Shown: positions 34,319 through 43,974, counted from the first letter of the stretch. The stretch is DNA of 64,000 nt from Vibrio sp. 14G-20 (GCF_026241515.1 NZ_JAPHPW010000002.1:124001-188000); one strand, 5' to 3'. Notes: generated by a model not told the origin, from the letters alone. Translations and numbers: made by a program.

Positions 34319-36034
34319 ATGGACATTATTTCTAATCTGTTTGACATGGCACCATTTGTCGCACTATTTATTACACTCTCATTAGGTTATATGGTTGGTA
34401 AAATTACTATCGGCCGATTTGTTTTAGGCGGGGTAGCCGGAACATTATTAATGGGCGTAATTATTGGGCAATTTGGTGTTCAGATTGATCCCGGCGTAAA
34501 AAGTATTTTCTTTGCGCTCTTTATTTATGCTGTGGGTTATCAAGGCGGTGCACAATTCTTTAAAGCCCTTAACTTCAGAACCATTAACATTCTGCTCTCC
34601 GCGGTTGTGATGACGGTTTCAGGCTTATTGTGTGTACTTGCCGCTGCGTGGTTATTTGACCTAGATAGAGGTACAGCTGCAGGTCTAGCGGCTGGTGGCT
34701 TAACTCAATCTGCGATCATTGGTACTGCAGGTGATGCGATTGCACGTTTAGGCGGCGTATCTGAAGAAGCCAAACACCTGATGCAAACAAACGTAGCAGT
34801 TGGTTACGCGGTAACATACATCTTTGGTTCTTTAGGCCCAATATTGATGGTGACTTGGGTATTCCCAACGTTGATGAAGTGGGATATCCGATCTGAAGCT
34901 ATCGCACTAGAAGAGAAAAACTCTAACGGTAAACGTGATTTAGCAGATGGCGAATTTAACGCAGTTACTGCTCTAGTGACACGTGCTTTTAAAGTAACTC
35001 ACGACGATAAACTGGTTGGAAAAACACTCGCGCAATTGAATCAATCATCACTAGCTGCGTGTATCGAACTTATTGAGCGCGACGGAAAAGAGCTGAGTGC
35101 AGATAAGTTCACAGCACTTAAAGCGGGCGACCTTGTTGTGGTTACCGGGCGTAGAAATGCGGTTCATGAGCTACAGAGCAAGGCGCAAAGTAATGAAGTC
35201 GCATTACCGGAAAGCTATGAAGTTATTGAAGAAAATCGTCAACTTATCGCTGATAATCGCAAGCTGATTGGTCGTTCGCTAAGAGAGATCAAAGATAATT
35301 CAAATCAACGTTCGTTCCGTGGTGTGTATGTTACAGACTACATGCGTGAAGGTACTTCATTGGCTATTACCGAAGACCTTATTGTTGAGAAGAACGATGT
35401 TATCCAGCTAACGGGTACCGCTCAAGACATCAACCGAGTTGAAAAATACATCGGTAAGCGTATGGGTTCTGCGACTATGACTGACTTCATCGTACTGGGT
35501 TTCGGTATGGTGTTGGGCCTTCTTATCGGCTTAATCAGCTTCAAAATTGCAGGTATTCCCGTAACGATTGGTTCTGGTGCAGGTTGTTTGATCTCTGGCT
35601 TACTTGTTGGCTGGTTACGTAGCCGAAACCCACATGTGGCTCAATTCCCAGCGGGTGCAGCAAACTTCATTCGTGACTTTGGTTTAGCAGCGTTTGTTGG
35701 CATCGTTGGCCTAGAAGCTGGCCCTCAAGCGGTTGACACCATCAAAGAACATGGTATGTCACTTCTGTTCTTGGGTATGGCGGTCACTATCATTCCACAG
35801 ATTATTTCATTCTTCTTCTCGTACTTTGTATTGAAGATCAAGAACCCAGTAGAGGCGTTAGGTTGTGTGACTGGTGGTCGAAGTGCAAACCCAGCATTCG
35901 CAGCATTGATGGAAAAAACAGGCAATGCAACGCCAGTATTCTCTTTCACTGTGACTTACGCAGTAGCCAACGTGTTACTGACGCTATGGGGACCAATTAT
36001 CGTCGGAATTATTACCGTTAATGCGGGTATGTAA
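34319..36034 (+). CDS. aspT: Aspartate:alanine exchanger family transporter
   Basis: 571 residues. Five or six N-terminal TM helices (to about 190), a cytosolic part with two TrkA-C/RCK-like segments (about 215-380), and a second TM block (385-570) give the AspT/YidE architecture. Conserved Gly-rich helices AAGGLTQSAIIGTAGDAI and VTGGRSANPAFAAL are the paired substrate motifs. Next to an aspartate 4-decarboxylase gene, AspT most likely swaps external aspartate for internal alanine, an exchange that moves net charge. A hairpin at 36086-36116 separates it from aspD. Confidence 0.9.
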   Translation: MDIISNLFDMAPFVALFITLSLGYMVGKITIGRFVLGGVAGTLLMGVIIGQFGVQIDPGVKSIFFALFIYAVGYQGGAQFFKALNFRTINILLSAVVMTVSGLLCVLAAAWLFDLDRGTAAGLAAGGLTQSAIIGTAGDAIARLGGVSEEAKHLMQTNVAVGYAVTYIFGSLGPILMVTWVFPTLMKWDIRSEAIALEEKNSNGKRDLADGEFNAVTALVTRAFKVTHDDKLVGKTLAQLNQSSLAACIELIERDGKELSADKFTALKAGDLVVVTGRRNAVHELQSKAQSNEVALPESYEVIEENRQLIADNRKLIGRSLREIKDNSNQRSFRGVYVTDYMREGTSLAITEDLIVEKNDVIQLTGTAQDINRVEKYIGKRMGSATMTDFIVLGFGMVLGLLIGLISFKIAGIPVTIGSGAGCLISGLLVGWLRSRNPHVAQFPAGAANFIRDFGLAAFVGIVGLEAGPQAVDTIKEHGMSLLFLGMAVTIIPQIISFFFSYFVLKIKNPVEALGCVTGGRSANPAFAALMEKTGNATPVFSFTVTYAVANVLLTLWGPIIVGIITVNAGM

Positions 36035-36085
36035 TTAAAACCGCGAACTCATTATAGATTTAAAACAATTATCAACTTATTAACA

Positions 36086-36116
36086 GACCTACCCAATCAA
36101 AAAATAGGGTAGGCCT
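36086..36116 (+). promoter_or_regulatory. Hairpin between aspT and aspD
   Basis: AGACCTACCC pairs with GGGTAGGCCT (one mismatch) around an A-rich loop. No T run follows, so it is more likely an mRNA stabilising or processing site than a terminator. Confidence 0.4.
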
Positions 36117-36187
36117 GAATAATCACGATTAAGTAAAGCACTTTATTTAATTACAAGTGTTTAATATTAAATTATTAGGTAAATATT

Positions 36188-37786
36188 ATGACTACACAAA
36201 ATACAACTATCGATTTTTCAAAATTCGCTGATTTAAGCCCGTTTGAATTAAAAGACAAATTAATTGAAGTCGCGCAAACAGTGCCGGATCGTGCTTTATT
36301 AGATGCAGGCCGTGGTAACCCAAACTTCCTAGCAACACTGCCACGTAAAGCATTTATTCGTTTAGGTGAATTCGCAGTAATGGAAGCGGAGCGTACATAC
36401 TCATATTTAGACGGTAGCTTTGGTGGCATTCCAGATGGTGTTGGTATTGTTGAGCGTTTTGATTCTTACGCAAACAGCAATCAACAGAACCCGGGTGTTC
36501 AATTCATTGAAAAAGCGCTGAGCTACGCAAAAGACCGCTTAGGTATCGAGAAGCAAGTGTTCTTAAATGAGCTTGTGAATGCGTACTTAGCGTGTAACTA
36601 CCCAGTACCGCCACGCATGCTGACGAATATCGAAAGCGTTGTAAAACAATACATTGCAGAAGAGATGTACGGCCCAATGCCAATGACGACAGATTTCGAT
36701 CTGTTTGCAACGGAAGGTGGTACGGCATCAATGACGTACACGTTCCAAACCATGTTTCACAACGGTCTACTAAAGAAAGGCGATAAGGTTGCGTTGATCA
36801 CACCAATCTTCACACCTTACTTAGAAATCCCTGAGCTTTCAGAATACGAACTTGAGATTGTAGAGCTTCGTTTAGATGAGACAACATGGCAGTTACCTAT
36901 GTCTGAAATCGAAAAACTTGAAGACAAAGACATTAAACTGCTGTGTGTGGTAAACCCAGCAAACCCTGCATCAGTGAAGTTCTCTGATGAGACTCTGAAT
37001 AACCTATCAGACTTCGTCAACACACAACGTAGTGATCTGTTCATTATCACCGATGATGTGTACGGCACATTCGCAGACTATTTCGTTTCTCTGTTTGCCA
37101 AACTTCCATACAACACGCTTTGTGTTTACTCATTCTCTAAGTACTTCGGTGCGACAGGCTGGCGCCTTGGTTCAATTGCGATTCAGCACAACAACGTGTT
37201 CGATGATGCAATGCGCAGCCTACCAGAATCTCGTCAACTGGAACTGGATGATCGATACAAAACGCTAGACCCAGAACCACGCGGTATTAAATTCATCGAC
37301 CGTATTGTTGCAGACAGCCGCAGTGTTGCACTAAACCACACAGCAGGTCTTTCACTACCACAACAAGTTCAGATGGCACTGTTTTCATTGAACTGCCTAA
37401 TGGATTCAGAGCAAAACTACAAAGAAGCGTGCAAACGCATTATTCGCGAACGTTACAAAACTTTGTACAAAAACATGGGTGTCGAAATTGAAGAAAACAA
37501 AGATCGTGTGGACTACTACACACTGCTTGAGCTCGACACTTTGGGCGGCAAATTGTACGGACCAGCTTTCGTTGAATGGTTCAAAGCGAACGAGAAGGGC
37601 AAAGACTTCTTGTTCCGACTTGCACATGAAACTGGCGTTATCTTGCTTCCAGGCAAAGGCTTCGATGTAGTGCACGCTTCTGTACGTGTATCGCTAGCTA
37701 ACCTGACTCACCATGAGTACGAACTGATTGGCCGCGCAACTCGCAAGGTGTTGGACGAGCACTTCGCTGAGTTCCAAGGCGCATAA
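36188..37786 (+). CDS. aspD: Aspartate 4-decarboxylase
   Basis: 532 residues, the usual size for AspD. It is a fold-type I PLP enzyme; the lysine that binds PLP is in YSFSKYFGATGWRLG (Lys318). The Asn and Asp/Tyr of VVNPANPAS and ITDDVYGTF hold the cofactor, as in aminotransferases. AspD removes the beta carboxyl of aspartate to give alanine and CO2, using up a proton in the cytosol. With AspT upstream this forms a cycle that exports charge and raises internal pH. The gene for a pyridoxal kinase follows. Confidence 0.93.
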   Translation: MTTQNTTIDFSKFADLSPFELKDKLIEVAQTVPDRALLDAGRGNPNFLATLPRKAFIRLGEFAVMEAERTYSYLDGSFGGIPDGVGIVERFDSYANSNQQNPGVQFIEKALSYAKDRLGIEKQVFLNELVNAYLACNYPVPPRMLTNIESVVKQYIAEEMYGPMPMTTDFDLFATEGGTASMTYTFQTMFHNGLLKKGDKVALITPIFTPYLEIPELSEYELEIVELRLDETTWQLPMSEIEKLEDKDIKLLCVVNPANPASVKFSDETLNNLSDFVNTQRSDLFIITDDVYGTFADYFVSLFAKLPYNTLCVYSFSKYFGATGWRLGSIAIQHNNVFDDAMRSLPESRQLELDDRYKTLDPEPRGIKFIDRIVADSRSVALNHTAGLSLPQQVQMALFSLNCLMDSEQNYKEACKRIIRERYKTLYKNMGVEIEENKDRVDYYTLLELDTLGGKLYGPAFVEWFKANEKGKDFLFRLAHETGVILLPGKGFDVVHASVRVSLANLTHHEYELIGRATRKVLDEHFAEFQGA

Positions 37787-37851
37787 GTTCTAATCAGGCT
37801 TAGGATCGAATTCATGATTTTAAGCTAACGATGTTCAAATCACTAAGAATA

Positions 37852-37872
37852 AGCCTCGGCGATGTCGAGGCT
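37852..37872 (+). promoter_or_regulatory. Hairpin between aspD and pdxY
   Basis: AGCCTCG / CGAGGCT with a seven-base loop and no T run. It could partly attenuate read-through from aspD into the kinase gene. Confidence 0.4.
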
Positions 37873-37987
37873 ATTCCGACCAAATAAGCACAGTGTTCAA
37901 GTAGCTATCTATTGGATGCAATCGTTGTGTTTATTTAGTCGCCAAATCCAAGCGAAATTCATTCCGACAAAATCAGAAGAGCGGCGT

Positions 37988-38845
37988 ATGAAAAGTATTA
38001 TTTCTATTCAATCTCACGTGGTTTATGGGCATGCAGGCAACAGCTCTGTGGTTTTTCCAATCCAAAGAATGGGACTCGATGTGTGGCCAATTCATACTGT
38101 TCAGTTCTCGAATCACACTCAATATGAGCAAGGTTGGACTGGAAAGACATTTAGTTCAGATGATATTCGAAGCTTAATTCGAGGCTTAGACAACATCAGT
38201 GCATTGAAAGACTGTGGCGCGATCCTTTCGGGTTATCAAGGAAGTGCAGACCAATGCAAAGCGGTCGCCGAGGCGGTTAACCTCATCAAAGAAAAGAACC
38301 ACAGCGCGCTCTACATTTGTGACCCTGTAATGGGCGACCCAGACAAAGGTTGCATTGTTGATGATGGCGTTAAAGCGGCTATTGCCCAACATTTGCTGCC
38401 CATAGCTGATGTCATCGTACCAAACCAATTTGAGCTGAGCGAGTTGACCGATACCAAAATCCACTCGCTTTATGATGCGGTTACAGCCTGTAAAAAAGCT
38501 CTGGAACTTGGGCCAAAGATGGTGCTCGTGAAACATCTGCATTCGTTACCCGATGATGCGTTCAGCATGATCCTCGCAACGAAAAAAGCATGCTATTTAG
38601 CCCAACGGCCGAATATCGAATTTGATAAACAACCAGTTGGTGTTGGCGACCTTATCTCAGGTTTATTTACAGCAGGATTAATGAAGAGAATGTCTCCGGT
38701 GGCTGCATTCCGTCATGCAAACAACGCGGTTTATGGTGTGTTAGAGCTGACTAAGAGCTATGGCACTTGGGAGTTACAAACCATTAATGCTCAGTATGAA
38801 TTTGTAGAGCCTACCCACGATTTCAACGTGGTCAAAATAGGCTAG
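37988..38845 (+). CDS. pdxY: Pyridoxal kinase PdxY
   Basis: 285 residues from the ATG at 37988, which follows AGAAGAG and gives the family length (E. coli PdxY is 287); a longer frame from 37862 adds 42 residues of no family resemblance. The ribokinase-fold motifs are [17 protein letters not shown] at the N-terminus and the catalytic [10 protein letters not shown] near 218, with the Asp base. It phosphorylates pyridoxal to PLP, the cofactor of AspD just upstream. The 200-base gap with a non-terminating hairpin allows co-transcription. Confidence 0.92.
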   Translation: MKSIISIQSHVVYGHAGNSSVVFPIQRMGLDVWPIHTVQFSNHTQYEQGWTGKTFSSDDIRSLIRGLDNISALKDCGAILSGYQGSADQCKAVAEAVNLIKEKNHSALYICDPVMGDPDKGCIVDDGVKAAIAQHLLPIADVIVPNQFELSELTDTKIHSLYDAVTACKKALELGPKMVLVKHLHSLPDDAFSMILATKKACYLAQRPNIEFDKQPVGVGDLISGLFTAGLMKRMSPVAAFRHANNAVYGVLELTKSYGTWELQTINAQYEFVEPTHDFNVVKIG

Positions 38846-39058
38846 AGCGATTAACTCCAACAGTGCTTAAGGTCAAGTAAGGGGGGCGACTATTCGATGG
38901 ATAGCGTCCTACAAACGAGATTACGAGTTAAGCCGGATACTAGCTATATTACGACCATAAAGAGATGGACTTCACTTTATCCCTATTTATTAACCTCTCT
39001 GTTTTTTAGTTTTCTTATTTATTAAACAGAGTCTCTGAATCACTTTAGAGAACACTAA

Positions 39059-40243
39059 ATGAGCCTAAATATGAACCGTCTAATCTCTTCGGGTCTTACC
39101 GTTGCTTTGTCATTCTTGGTAGTGGCTTGCAGTTCACCTCACACGCTAGACGTACGCGTAAACAAAGACAATTACAAAGAAGTCACTGTAGAAGATACAT
39201 CATCAGTCGCTGAGCCATTGCGTATTTGGGCGAGTGAGTCGCCAGACTTCTTATACTCCCCAGCCGATCAAACCACGCCGATTACCGTATCAGGTGACCA
39301 ATTGAACATTTTGGCCTTGTCAGGAGCTGGTGCCAACGGAGCTTTTGGTGCCGGTATCTTGATAGGGCTTGAAGAATCAGGCCAGCTGAAAGATTACTCG
39401 ATAGTAACTGGTATCAGCGCAGGCGCTTTAATAGCACCGTTTGTGTTCATCGGAGGAGATGCGTTCTCGAAGATGAAGGACGTGATGTTGAACATAAACG
39501 ACAAATCCGTACTCGGTAAAAAGAATTTTTTGAACACCGTCTTTAAAGACGCGTTTACCGATGGCGAAAACTTGTATCAGTTTATTGCTGAAGCTTTCCC
39601 AGAACCGATGATTGAGCAAATCGCAGCACAACATCGTAGCGGTAAGCGTCTGTTTATTGGTAGCACTCATTTTGATTCTGGTGAGCTTGTCATTTGGAAT
39701 GTGGGTGCAATAGCAAATAGCGACATGCCAGATAAGTCTGAACTCATATATAAGGTGTTGGCCGCAAGTGCGTCTATTCCTGGTGTGTTCCCACCGCAGT
39801 TCATCGATGTAGAGCATGAAGGTGAAATCTTTGAAGAACTGCACGTCGATGGCGGTTTAGCGACTCAAGTGTTCTTCAATCCCTCCAACTTCGACTATCA
39901 ACAGATCTCAGATGCACTTGGGTTAGATACACCACCACAGCTTGATGTTATTCGAAATGGCGCGCTAAAAGCCCCGTATCACTCGTTGAGAGATAAGGGA
40001 CTCGATTTGGTAGCAAAGAGCGTATCAAGCCTGACTCTTGCTCAAACACGTGGTGATTTATATCGAATGAAATACATCAGCAAAATCAACAACATTGATA
40101 TGCAATTTACTTACATCGAGCACGACTTTGGTTACGCCAAACGAACCAAAGACATGTTTGATGAACATTACCTATTAACCATATACGAATATGGTTATCA
40201 CAAAGCAACTCAGGGCAAACCTTGGGTAACAGAATTACCTTAA
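39059..40243 (+). CDS. Patatin-like phospholipase, lipoprotein
   Basis: 394 residues. The signal peptide ends at lipobox VVAC (Cys near 22). The patatin domain has the oxyanion loop SGAGANGAFGAG (near 84-95), the nucleophile elbow GISAG with Ser120, and the catalytic Asp in VDGGLA near 264, so the Ser-Asp dyad is complete. It probably hydrolyses acyl lipids at the cell envelope. An ATG four codons downstream is an alternative start. The next gene, 16 bases on, codes for a small secreted protein and is likely its partner. Confidence 0.88.
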   Translation: MSLNMNRLISSGLTVALSFLVVACSSPHTLDVRVNKDNYKEVTVEDTSSVAEPLRIWASESPDFLYSPADQTTPITVSGDQLNILALSGAGANGAFGAGILIGLEESGQLKDYSIVTGISAGALIAPFVFIGGDAFSKMKDVMLNINDKSVLGKKNFLNTVFKDAFTDGENLYQFIAEAFPEPMIEQIAAQHRSGKRLFIGSTHFDSGELVIWNVGAIANSDMPDKSELIYKVLAASASIPGVFPPQFIDVEHEGEIFEELHVDGGLATQVFFNPSNFDYQQISDALGLDTPPQLDVIRNGALKAPYHSLRDKGLDLVAKSVSSLTLAQTRGDLYRMKYISKINNIDMQFTYIEHDFGYAKRTKDMFDEHYLLTIYEYGYHKATQGKPWVTELP

Positions 40244-40259
40244 TTAGGGATATAGTAAG

Positions 40260-40685
40260 ATGAAAAAAACAGCATTAACGCTACTTATCATGGCAACGTC
40301 TAGCGCTGCAATGGCACAAAACGTGACCTCACTGGATCAGCAAAAAGTCGATAACGACATGCTACAACTGACTGACGTTCAGCAAGAAGCGGCGTTGATC
40401 ATGGTTAAAGAAAATTCAGATTACGTGGCGATTGATTACATTGGTCAGTGGGTTGAGGTGAACAATTACGTCACACATAAAGAAGCCAAGCAACGCCAGC
40501 TTCAAAAGACCACCAAGAAATACATTTACTCGCAAACGGGTGAAACTCTAGAGTCGATTGAGCAGCGCATTGCTGAACATATTCAAGCAGATCAACCTAG
40601 ATATTTCAGTGTCGATGTTTACCGCAATTACCACGGTGATTCAGGCGACTTTAACTACCTAGCTCGAGTTATCGAATACATTTAA
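40260..40685 (+). CDS. Small secreted protein of unknown function, in operon with the patatin
   Basis: 141 residues. A standard signal peptide (MKKTALTLLIMATSSAAMAQ) is cut near residue 20. The mature part is hydrophilic with two helix-rich stretches and no Cys. I recognise no family. It starts 16 bases after the patatin gene and ends in a terminator, so the two are one operon; a chaperone, inhibitor or periplasmic partner of the patatin is a reasonable guess only. Confidence 0.75.
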   Translation: MKKTALTLLIMATSSAAMAQNVTSLDQQKVDNDMLQLTDVQQEAALIMVKENSDYVAIDYIGQWVEVNNYVTHKEAKQRQLQKTTKKYIYSQTGETLESIEQRIAEHIQADQPRYFSVDVYRNYHGDSGDFNYLARVIEYI

Positions 40686-40710
40686 GTTATTCGTTACACA
40701 TTAATGATAG

Positions 40711-40735
40711 AACCTACTGACTTAAGTAGGTTTTT
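40711..40735 (+). terminator. Intrinsic terminator of the patatin operon
   Basis: Stem AACCTACT / AGTAGGTT with a six-base loop and five T. Confidence 0.85.
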
Positions 40736-40840
40736 CTGTTTAAACCAGACGAATTTATTTCATTATTATTCTGACAAAGTAGATATTTCGTCAACTTGTG
40801 ATAATTTAAATACATAACGACTAAAAGTAAGCACAACAAA

Positions 40841-41746
40841 ATGAATTTCAGCATTGAACAACTTCTCGCGTTCGTTACCGTTTATGATCAGCTTTCCTTC
40901 AGTAAAGCTGCCGTTAAGCTCAACAAGCACAGAACGACAATCGGGCAGGTGATTACAAACCTTGAAGACCAACTCGCAGTAAACCTATTTGAAAGAGTTG
41001 GAAGGTCGGTTAAGCCAACAGAAGATGGCCATCACCTTTATCACTATGCTAAGCAAACGATTGAACAAGCACGCACTTTCGACAAGGTAGCCTTGAGCTT
41101 GTCTTATGGCGGTTTGGAAAACATTACTTTTGCTTATTCAAGTGTGATTCCTCATCAAATCCTTGTGGATATTCGAAAGAAGTTGCGTCGTGATTTCCCT
41201 ATGATGCGAGTGAATTTTCTAGTAAGAAATAAAAAAGACATTAAACAAGGCCTTCAGAGTGGTGAGTATCATTTTGGACTGGTCAACGTGCATGACAGTC
41301 GTGGAATACACAGTTTTGATGCCACCTTTTTAGGCCATATAGAATTTTTTCCTTTCGTCCAAAAAAATGGCGAGTTTTCTACTTTAGCAAAAGAAGATGT
41401 ACTTTTAGCGCTAAGAAATGCGAAGCAGTTTGTCTTAAGATCCTTCATTGAAGAAGGAATGTCCGAAAAAATAACCGTTAGTTCTGACAATGAAGAAGTT
41501 GACCAATTAGCGCTGGTTATCAAAATGGTTGAAGCTGGTCTAGGGTGGGCGCTTCTACCAAAAACGTTCGCTCATTCTGAATTTTCGCATTACGACATCG
41601 AACCTATACAATCGTCTGAAATGGAACAAGGATTTAAATTTGGCTTTGCACTGTGGTGCCCTCATTCTAAACAAATTAGCGAAGTTAAGTCATCAGTATT
41701 ATCAGTTATCAAAGAAAACGTAGAGCGATTGCTAAAGCGAGATTAA
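40841..41746 (+). CDS. LysR-family transcriptional regulator
   Basis: 301 residues. The winged helix-turn-helix at 3-60 (LSFSKAAVKLNKHRTTIGQVITNLE) has KHRTT where most family members have QSAVS-like residues. The effector domain covers about 90-290. It has its own terminator and no divergent partner, so its target is uncertain; the patatin operon before it or the outer membrane gene after it are candidates. Confidence 0.88.
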   Translation: MNFSIEQLLAFVTVYDQLSFSKAAVKLNKHRTTIGQVITNLEDQLAVNLFERVGRSVKPTEDGHHLYHYAKQTIEQARTFDKVALSLSYGGLENITFAYSSVIPHQILVDIRKKLRRDFPMMRVNFLVRNKKDIKQGLQSGEYHFGLVNVHDSRGIHSFDATFLGHIEFFPFVQKNGEFSTLAKEDVLLALRNAKQFVLRSFIEEGMSEKITVSSDNEEVDQLALVIKMVEAGLGWALLPKTFAHSEFSHYDIEPIQSSEMEQGFKFGFALWCPHSKQISEVKSSVLSVIKENVERLLKRD

Positions 41747-41775
41747 TAAACCAATCACACAGTTATTTTTTATAG

Positions 41776-41799
41776 AGGCTCATTTATATGAGCCTTTTT
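41776..41799 (+). terminator. Intrinsic terminator of the LysR gene
   Basis: Stem AGGCTCAT / ATGAGCCT with a four-base loop and T tail. Confidence 0.85.
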
Positions 41800-41831
41800 C
41801 GTATCTGTCATCATTAGAATGATTTGATTTT

Positions 41832-41856
41832 GTAGGGCGAGATCCTCCATATGAGA
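41832..41856 (+). promoter_or_regulatory. Spaced element GTAGGG-N5-TCCTCCATATGAGA upstream of the BamA-fold gene
   Basis: This is the second copy of the element at 22770-22794, with identical spacing of the two blocks. It lies about 150 bases before the start codon of the BamA-fold gene and after the terminator of the LysR gene. Confidence 0.5.
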
Positions 41857-41962
41857 GTAGGGGAAATATTAAGAGCTAGCTATTATGCTTGCGCTGCCAA
41901 AGAACGATCTTTGTAGCAAAATGTTATTATTTTTAATGTTTATTGCAAGGAAGCAAACTTTC

Positions 41963-41990
41963 GGCCGGGTTTCATTACCCGGCCTTTTTT
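41963..41990 (+). terminator. Strong intrinsic terminator directly before the BamA-fold gene
   Basis: GGCCGGGT / ACCCGGCC with loop ttcatt and six T lies 14 bases before the start codon at 42005. The LysR gene upstream already has its own terminator, so this one must end a leader transcript: either an attenuator or the 3' end of a small RNA that begins near 41860. Confidence 0.8.
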
Positions 41991-42004
41991 ATGAGGCCAA
42001 TCTT

Positions 42005-43156
42005 ATGACTCGCTGCGGCGGCTTTGTTCTTCTTTCCTACTCTCTGTTTACAACTTCTTCTTTAGCATCGTTTTATGATCCTGTTGATGGTCAATTTGAT
42101 ATGGGGCATCACCTTGCAGAAAATGCCCATGGCTTTTTGCCTATTCCGATTTTGATTACCGAACCTGCGGTGGGTTACGGTGGCGGTGTAGCTGGCTTGT
42201 TTTTACACGAGACAGATGAAGAAAAGCGACAACGAAAGCAGGCAGCGCTATCTGCTATTGATGGTGGTGCGCAGCTTGTTCCTTCTGCCATGTCAGTGGT
42301 TGGCGCGGTAGGGACAGAGAACGAAACATGGTTTGTATTTGGGGGGCACAGACGTTCATGGATGAATGATTCAATTCGTTACACGGGAGGTGGCGGTTTT
42401 GGTGTTGCTAATTTGGATTTGTACACATCAATTAACTGGGGACCGATAGACCGTGATCTTAGAATAGGCACATCAACTTCAGTGGCCGTTCTTTCACAAA
42501 AGGTACAATTTAGGATCGGACAGTCGCCTTGGATGTTGGGGATAAAACAGTTACTAGCTAAGTCTGAGATTGAATTTGATAATACGGTTTTAGACCGAAT
42601 TTTGGGTAATGAATCGGTGACTTCTGGCCTAGGGTTGGAAGCTGAATATGACACAAGAGATAATCTATTTTATCCAACCAAAGGTTACAAATTGTCTGCA
42701 GACTACATGGTGTACGACGATGCGATTGGCAGTGATTACAATTACCGCAATTTGAACATAGATGGTGAAGCCTATATCCCAATCACTCAGAAATGGATGC
42801 TAGGGTTAGCCGCGAATTATCAAAACTTCGACCAACAAGATCGCTTTGTATCCCCAACAGCGAAACCATATGTGTCGTTGCGTGGAGTGTCTTCTTACCG
42901 CTACCAAGGTGATGAAATTGAAACGATACAGGGGCAGCTCACCTATAGTATTAATCATCGTTGGAAGGTGTCTGGGTTCTACGGTTCTGGTACTGCAAAG
43001 CAAGATAATATCGTAAGTTACGATAGCACCATCAATGCTGGAGGTGTTGGTTTCCGATACCAAATTGCAAGACGTTATGGTTTGCATCTTGGAATGGATT
43101 ACGCGCAGAGCCATGAAGAGCGAGCTATCTACTTTAATGTAGGCAGTGGTTTCTAG
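42005..43156 (+). CDS. BamA/Omp85-fold outer membrane protein without POTRA domains
   Basis: 383 residues from the ATG at 42005, which follows GAGG and begins a signal peptide (MTRCGGFVLLSYSLFTTSSLAS); a longer frame from 41885 would run through the terminator. The barrel ends in FNVGSGF. The plug motif VSLRGVSSYRYQGDE and the block GLGLEAEYDTRDNLFYPTKG are typical of the surface-antigen (D15/Omp85) domain. The N-terminal part holds no POTRA domain, so it cannot act like BamA in assembly; such short members are mostly of unknown role, some linked to lipid or lipase export. PhnA follows convergently. Confidence 0.82.
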   Translation: MTRCGGFVLLSYSLFTTSSLASFYDPVDGQFDMGHHLAENAHGFLPIPILITEPAVGYGGGVAGLFLHETDEEKRQRKQAALSAIDGGAQLVPSAMSVVGAVGTENETWFVFGGHRRSWMNDSIRYTGGGGFGVANLDLYTSINWGPIDRDLRIGTSTSVAVLSQKVQFRIGQSPWMLGIKQLLAKSEIEFDNTVLDRILGNESVTSGLGLEAEYDTRDNLFYPTKGYKLSADYMVYDDAIGSDYNYRNLNIDGEAYIPITQKWMLGLAANYQNFDQQDRFVSPTAKPYVSLRGVSSYRYQGDEIETIQGQLTYSINHRWKVSGFYGSGTAKQDNIVSYDSTINAGGVGFRYQIARRYGLHLGMDYAQSHEERAIYFNVGSGF

Positions 43157-43184
43157 AACAACTCATGAGTTGAAATTTTCCCAA

Positions 43185-43211
43185 GAAAAAAGGCGCTATT
43201 CAGCGCCTTTT
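43185..43211. terminator. Shared bidirectional terminator between convergent genes
   Basis: AGGCGCT / AGCGCCT stem with A run on the left and T run on the right, between the stops of the BamA-fold gene and the PhnA-like gene. Confidence 0.85.
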
Positions 43212-43242
43212 CAATTTCTTATCACACTTTCTTACACTAAGA

Positions 43243-43800
43243 TTACTTCTTACGGCAGAACTCAGCGATTACGTACATTGATTGACCGCCGTTTGTTTTA
43301 CCAGAAACAAGCTTAGGATCGTCACCAACGCTGATACCACGGATAACAGTACCTTGCTTAATCACTTGGTTAGTACCTTTGATTGGCAGATCTTTGATCA
43401 CTGTTACGTCGTCACCTTTTTTAAGCTCAACGCCGTTTACATCAAGAGGTTTGTCGTCATCAGACATGCCGATCTGTGCCCAAACAGACGTTTCTTCTTC
43501 AAGATACATCATGTCTAGCAGGTCTTGAGCCCAACCTTCGGCGTTTAGGCGAGTCAGTTGACGCCATGCAGTAACTTGTACTGGCGCTTCTTGGCTCCAC
43601 ATGCTGTCATTTAGACAACGCCAGTGGTTGATATCTTTAGGATCGTCAATCTCACCAAGACATTTGTCACATACCATGATGCCGTGATCCACTGTTACGT
43701 GGCTGTGTGGCGGCACTGCGTATGCAGTAAGAGAAGAATCAGAACCACATAGTTCACATTTAGATTGGCAGCGTTCTAGCATCGTAGCTTCAGAAGACAT
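43243..43800 (-). CDS. PhnA domain protein (YjdM-like)
   Basis: 185 residues. The N-terminal zinc ribbon has CELC (near 15) and CDKC (near 44). The C-terminal PhnA domain is a small SH3-like barrel with the motif DVNGVELKKGDDVTVIKDLPIKG. Despite the name, E. coli PhnA/YjdM is not the phosphonoacetate hydrolase and its role is unclear. Single gene. Confidence 0.88.
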   Translation of the reverse strand: MSSEATMLERCQSKCELCGSDSSLTAYAVPPHSHVTVDHGIMVCDKCLGEIDDPKDINHWRCLNDSMWSQEAPVQVTAWRQLTRLNAEGWAQDLLDMMYLEEETSVWAQIGMSDDDKPLDVNGVELKKGDDVTVIKDLPIKGTNQVIKQGTVIRGISVGDDPKLVSGKTNGGQSMYVIAEFCRKK

Positions 43801-43974
43801 AATGGACTCACATTTATTAGGTATTAAATTACGGGGCTATTATCCACTTTATTTACAATAAAGAAAGAGGTCGTACGGTATTCTGTCTTGATTAATTTTA
43901 GCCGAGATCAACCATTTGTGTTTTAAAGTTTTATGCAAACGGTTAACTAGGGAAGGTTAGCTAGTCACAAAAAC

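Noticed and set aside
37862..37987. N-terminal extension of PdxY
   Set aside because: The extra 42 residues include a hairpin region and do not resemble the family; the inner start gives the normal length.
41885..42004. N-terminal extension of the BamA-fold gene
   Set aside because: The extension would be coded by sequence that forms a perfect intrinsic terminator, and the inner start gives a proper signal peptide after GAGG.
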